The translations under genes and the position numbers were made by a program. From Marinobacter orientalis (lineage in GTDB: Bacteria; Pseudomonadota; Gammaproteobacteria; Pseudomonadales; Oleiphilaceae), in assembly GCF_004792665.1 (NCBI RefSeq), contig NZ_SRZX01000002.1, forward strand, positions 248,001-312,000: 64,000 nt of DNA, written 5' to 3'. Below, piece after piece: positions 61,862 to 64,000 of the stretch (position 1 is its first letter; the number at the start of each line of letters is the position of its first letter). The notes beneath the pieces are model-generated. The model saw only the letters and a program-made list of their open reading frames with translations. It made no database searches and was not told where the DNA came from.

Positions 61862-62845
61862 TCAGCCCTGTCTTTCCTGCCAGATTTTTTCCCAGGCCAG
61901 CGCCGTGCCGACGATGGTATCGAGGTCGTCGTAATCCGGCTGCCAGCCCAGCACCTTTTTGATCCGCGAATTATCCGCCATCAGCGCGGCAGGATCCCCT
62001 GCCCGGCGGCCGGTCTCCTGCACCGGGAAGTCGTTGCCTGACTTGCGTTTCACCACGTCGATGACTTCACGCACGGTAAAACCACGCCCGTAGCCGCAGT
62101 TCAGCACTCTCGACCGGCCACCATCTGCCATGTAATTCAGCGCCATCACATGGGCCTTGGCCAGATCCTCCACGTGGATGTAATCGCGGATACAGGTGCC
62201 ATCGCGGGTGTCGTAATCGGTGCCGAATACGCTCATGCCATCGCGCTTGCCGGTCACACACTCGCAGGCCACCTTGATCAGGTGAGTGGCCTCAGGCGTC
62301 GCCTGCCCCAGCAACCCGTCCGGATTGGCGCCGGCCACGTTAAAGTAGCGCAGAATAACGTAGTTCAGAGACGAGGCGGCAGCCAGGTCCATGATCATCC
62401 GCTCGCTCATCATCTTGGATGCGCCATAGGGGTTGATCGGAGCCAGAGGGAGATCTTCCGTCAGTACGGTTTCTTCGGGCATGCCATAGACCGCGGCGGT
62501 GGACGAAAACACCATGTAGGGAACCCGGTGTTGCTCAACCGCTTTCAGCAGATTCAGTGTGTTGCGGGTGTTGTTGCTGTAATACTTGAGGGGATTTTCA
62601 ACCGACTCCGGTACGACGATATTGGCCGCGAAATGCAGGACCGCTTCAAAGCGATGCTCGCTGAAAAGCCCGGCGATGGCTGCTTCGTCTGCAAGGTCAC
62701 CCACCACCAGCTCGCCACAGGTGACAGCCCAGCGATAACCGGTAGACAGGTTATCGAAAACAATAATGTCGTGCCCGGCTTCGCCCAGCTGCCTGACTAC
62801 GTGACTGCCTATATAGCCGGCTCCGCCGGTTACCAGTACTTTCAT
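61862..62845 (-). CDS. galE: UDP-glucose 4-epimerase GalE
   Basis: 327 aa SDR. NAD site TGGAGYIGSHVVRQL, active-site Ser in FSSTAAVYG and Y-x3-K in YGASKMMSE, and the sugar-site segment YFNVAGANPDG. It interconverts UDP-glucose and UDP-galactose. ATG at 62845 gives the family start; the frame open before it is not used. It lies 10 bases from tadA. Confidence 0.95.
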   Translation of the reverse strand: MKVLVTGGAGYIGSHVVRQLGEAGHDIIVFDNLSTGYRWAVTCGELVVGDLADEAAIAGLFSEHRFEAVLHFAANIVVPESVENPLKYYSNNTRNTLNLLKAVEQHRVPYMVFSSTAAVYGMPEETVLTEDLPLAPINPYGASKMMSERMIMDLAAASSLNYVILRYFNVAGANPDGLLGQATPEATHLIKVACECVTGKRDGMSVFGTDYDTRDGTCIRDYIHVEDLAKAHVMALNYMADGGRSRVLNCGYGRGFTVREVIDVVKRKSGNDFPVQETGRRAGDPAALMADNSRIKKVLGWQPDYDDLDTIVGTALAWEKIWQERQG

Positions 62846-62855
62846 GATGGGGTAA

Positions 62856-63356
62856 TCACTCCTTCCCTGAAAACAGTTGCCTCCGGCGGCGCCTCTCGGC
62901 CCGCCGTCGTGCGAAAAAATCACTGATAGCACCACTGCACCGGGCAGCCAGAACACCGCCGAAGGACTCAACGCGCCAGTTCAGGTGCTCCTCTTCGAGG
63001 GTGCGCCGTGCGGATTGCACAGCACCGGCTTTCGGTTCGGCTGCACCGTAAACAAGACGGCTGACGCGGCTGTGGACGATCGCGCCCACGCACATGGTAC
63101 AAGGCTCAAGGGTGACGTAAAGCGTGGCACCCGGCAACCGGTAATTTCCCAAACGGCTGGTGGCATCCCGCAGCGCCCGGATTTCGGCGTGGGCCGTGGG
63201 GTCGCACCCGCTGATCGGGGCGTTAAAACCGGCGCCGACTTCCTTACCGTCAAGCACAACCACCGCCCCCACCGGAACTTCTCCTGCGGCCGCCGCCTGC
63301 TCTGCCAGCTGCAGGGCCCGGCTCATCCAGGCCTCGTCGTCACTGTTGGCAATCAT
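62856..63356 (-). CDS. tadA: tRNA adenosine(34) deaminase TadA
   Basis: 166 aa zinc deaminase that makes inosine at the wobble position of tRNA-Arg. Zinc and catalytic residues are in HAEIRAL and PCTMCVGAI. The C-terminus has an Arg-rich tail (ARRRAERRRRRQL). ATG at 63356 (MIANSDDEAWM) is the family-like start. Confidence 0.94.
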   Translation of the reverse strand: MIANSDDEAWMSRALQLAEQAAAAGEVPVGAVVVLDGKEVGAGFNAPISGCDPTAHAEIRALRDATSRLGNYRLPGATLYVTLEPCTMCVGAIVHSRVSRLVYGAAEPKAGAVQSARRTLEEEHLNWRVESFGGVLAARCSGAISDFFARRRAERRRRRQLFSGKE

Positions 63357-63595
63357 GGTTTCCTGCCTGTTTTGAATCGGTGGTGATTTTCCCCTGACCG
63401 CCATGTCCATTCAAGCAAGGAAAGCTGCTTCCCATAAAAAAATGCCGGTTCAGTGCGACAGCGAACTGACTGACCCACTCACTCAGCGTAAGTTGAAACT
63501 TCATCCTGAATTCCACATGTCGTGGCGATTCGGTCTCTCCTTCAGGGAAATGATGCCAGCGAAAGCAGAGCGCTCAGCAAGACCAGGGTGGTCAG

Positions 63596-63754
63596 GTGGT
63601 GGCCGTTGTAGTCAGCGTTGGCGGATTCCTCGGTATGGGTGAGAAACACGTAGCCATTAACTGGGATGCTGTAAAGATGTCAGGCAACCCTGATGATCGG
63701 GACCTGCGGGTCGATATGACTCGTGATGAACTGCAGTCAGCACCGGGAATATGA
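63596..63754 (+). pseudogene. PRC-barrel protein remnant
   Basis: The plus frame reads VVAVVVSVGGFLGMGEKHVA, then INWDAVKMSGNPDDRDLRVDMTR and a stop at 63752-63754, the typical C-terminal half of bacterial PRC-barrel proteins. The start is missing; the sequence 63551-63595 resembles the domain's front in another frame (GNDASESRAL), so a frameshift is likely. Confidence 0.65.
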
Positions 63755-63808
63755 ACAGCAGGAAAACTGAAAGCCACCCCTCCCTGTTAATGCGAGGGTG
63801 GAATAAAT

Positions 63809-63838
63809 AAACGGCAGGGGCGAAAGCCCTTGCCGTTT
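63809..63838. terminator. Terminator-like hairpin
   Basis: 13-bp stem AAACGGCAGGGGC and GCCCTTGCCGTTT with loop GAAA and one G-T wobble. It has no long T-run after it on plus; on minus it is followed by TTATTTATTCC. A smaller hairpin (CCACCC...GGGTGG) lies at 63767-63802. Confidence 0.6.
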
Positions 63839-64000
63839 CCATGGGCGGCTGCGGCATCTGGTTCAGCTCCGCAGAACGGCCTGTGAGTCAGAACTATCTG
63901 GAGGAAGGAATCGTGGGCATTATTATATGGCTCATGCAGTGATACTGCTCGCCATCATGAGGCTCATCCAGCGCATGACGCCAACCTCAGCCTGCTGGTC

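Larger units (their letters stand above)
63357..64000. other. Gene-poor end of the window
   Basis: 644 bases with no intact gene. It holds a broken PRC-barrel gene, a strong hairpin, and near 63900 a good ribosome site (GGAGGAAGG) before GTGGGCATTATTATATGGCTC, which starts like a GlsB/YeaQ small membrane protein but stops after ten codons. The stretch looks like decaying stress-gene sequence. Confidence 0.5.

Noticed and set aside
63403-63642. 79-codon plus-strand frame at the right edge
   Set aside because: No motif or ribosome site, and it runs through the PRC-barrel remnant in another frame.

Overview
The window looks like chromosome from a marine gammaproteobacterium close to Marinobacter. 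The grounds are a tol-pal/ruvABC/aspS/nadA block in gammaproteobacterial order, a dapA-bamC-purC block, a GntR-prpB-prpC-acnD-prpF methylcitrate operon, a TIGR04219-type outer membrane protein and GTAG-headed REP palindromes. This assignment rests on gene content and order only. I see no transposase, integrase, phage gene, rRNA or CRISPR array. Most genes are on the minus strand.

Left part (1-14.3 kb): propionate catabolism by the 2-methylcitrate cycle. gntR, prpB, prpC, acnD and prpF run leftwards with 15 REP palindromes in their gaps. prpD lies apart at the left edge. Between prpF and prpD sits an accessory block: a toxin-antitoxin pair enclosed by a duplicated prpF 3' end, a THxN-type PEP-CTERM protein with a good sigma-54 promoter, an exosortase-associated N-acyltransferase, and a cresol-dehydrogenase-like flavoprotein.

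14.3-23.8 kb: an AI-2E-family permease, a full osmoregulated periplasmic glucan locus (opgG, a small ORF, opgH, opgD), a predicted outer membrane barrel, and galU, which makes UDP-glucose.

23.8-31.4 kb: a compact set with no assigned pathway. It has a RibD-type reductase, an AglD/YbhN-like membrane protein, a glycosyltransferase-methyltransferase fusion, a PTPS/QueD homologue that has lost canonical residues, a BchC-like dehydrogenase without the usual zinc motifs, a CDP-alcohol phosphatidyltransferase, a YceI protein and an EamA exporter. It looks like a pathway for a pterin- or pyrimidine-derived, glycosylated, membrane-linked product.

31.4-37.8 kb: a tRNA-Val gene, then a four-gene operon bounded on the far side by a broken copy of the tRNA 3' half. 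The operon encodes a TackOD1 zinc-ribbon/degenerate GGDEF protein, a processive family 2 glycosyltransferase, a TolC-type outer membrane factor fused to a predicted TIM-barrel hydrolase, and an HlyD-type adaptor. I read it as an island-borne exopolysaccharide synthesis and export machine of unusual design. An aldo-keto reductase, an orphan GspE/PilB-like ATPase and a UDP-glucuronate 4-epimerase follow.

41.4-64 kb: conserved chromosome. It carries the outer membrane protein, purC, bamC, dapA, perM-like permease, a TusA-like protein, bepA, nadA, two tRNA-Lys, cpoB-pal-tolB-tolA-tolR-tolQ-ybgC, ruvB-ruvA-ruvC, aspS, fabR, a HIT protein, ugd, galE and tadA, then a gene-poor end with a broken PRC-barrel gene. 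galU, ugd, galE and the UDP-glucuronate epimerase together could supply UDP-Glc, UDP-Gal, UDP-GlcA and UDP-GalA for the glucan and exopolysaccharide systems.
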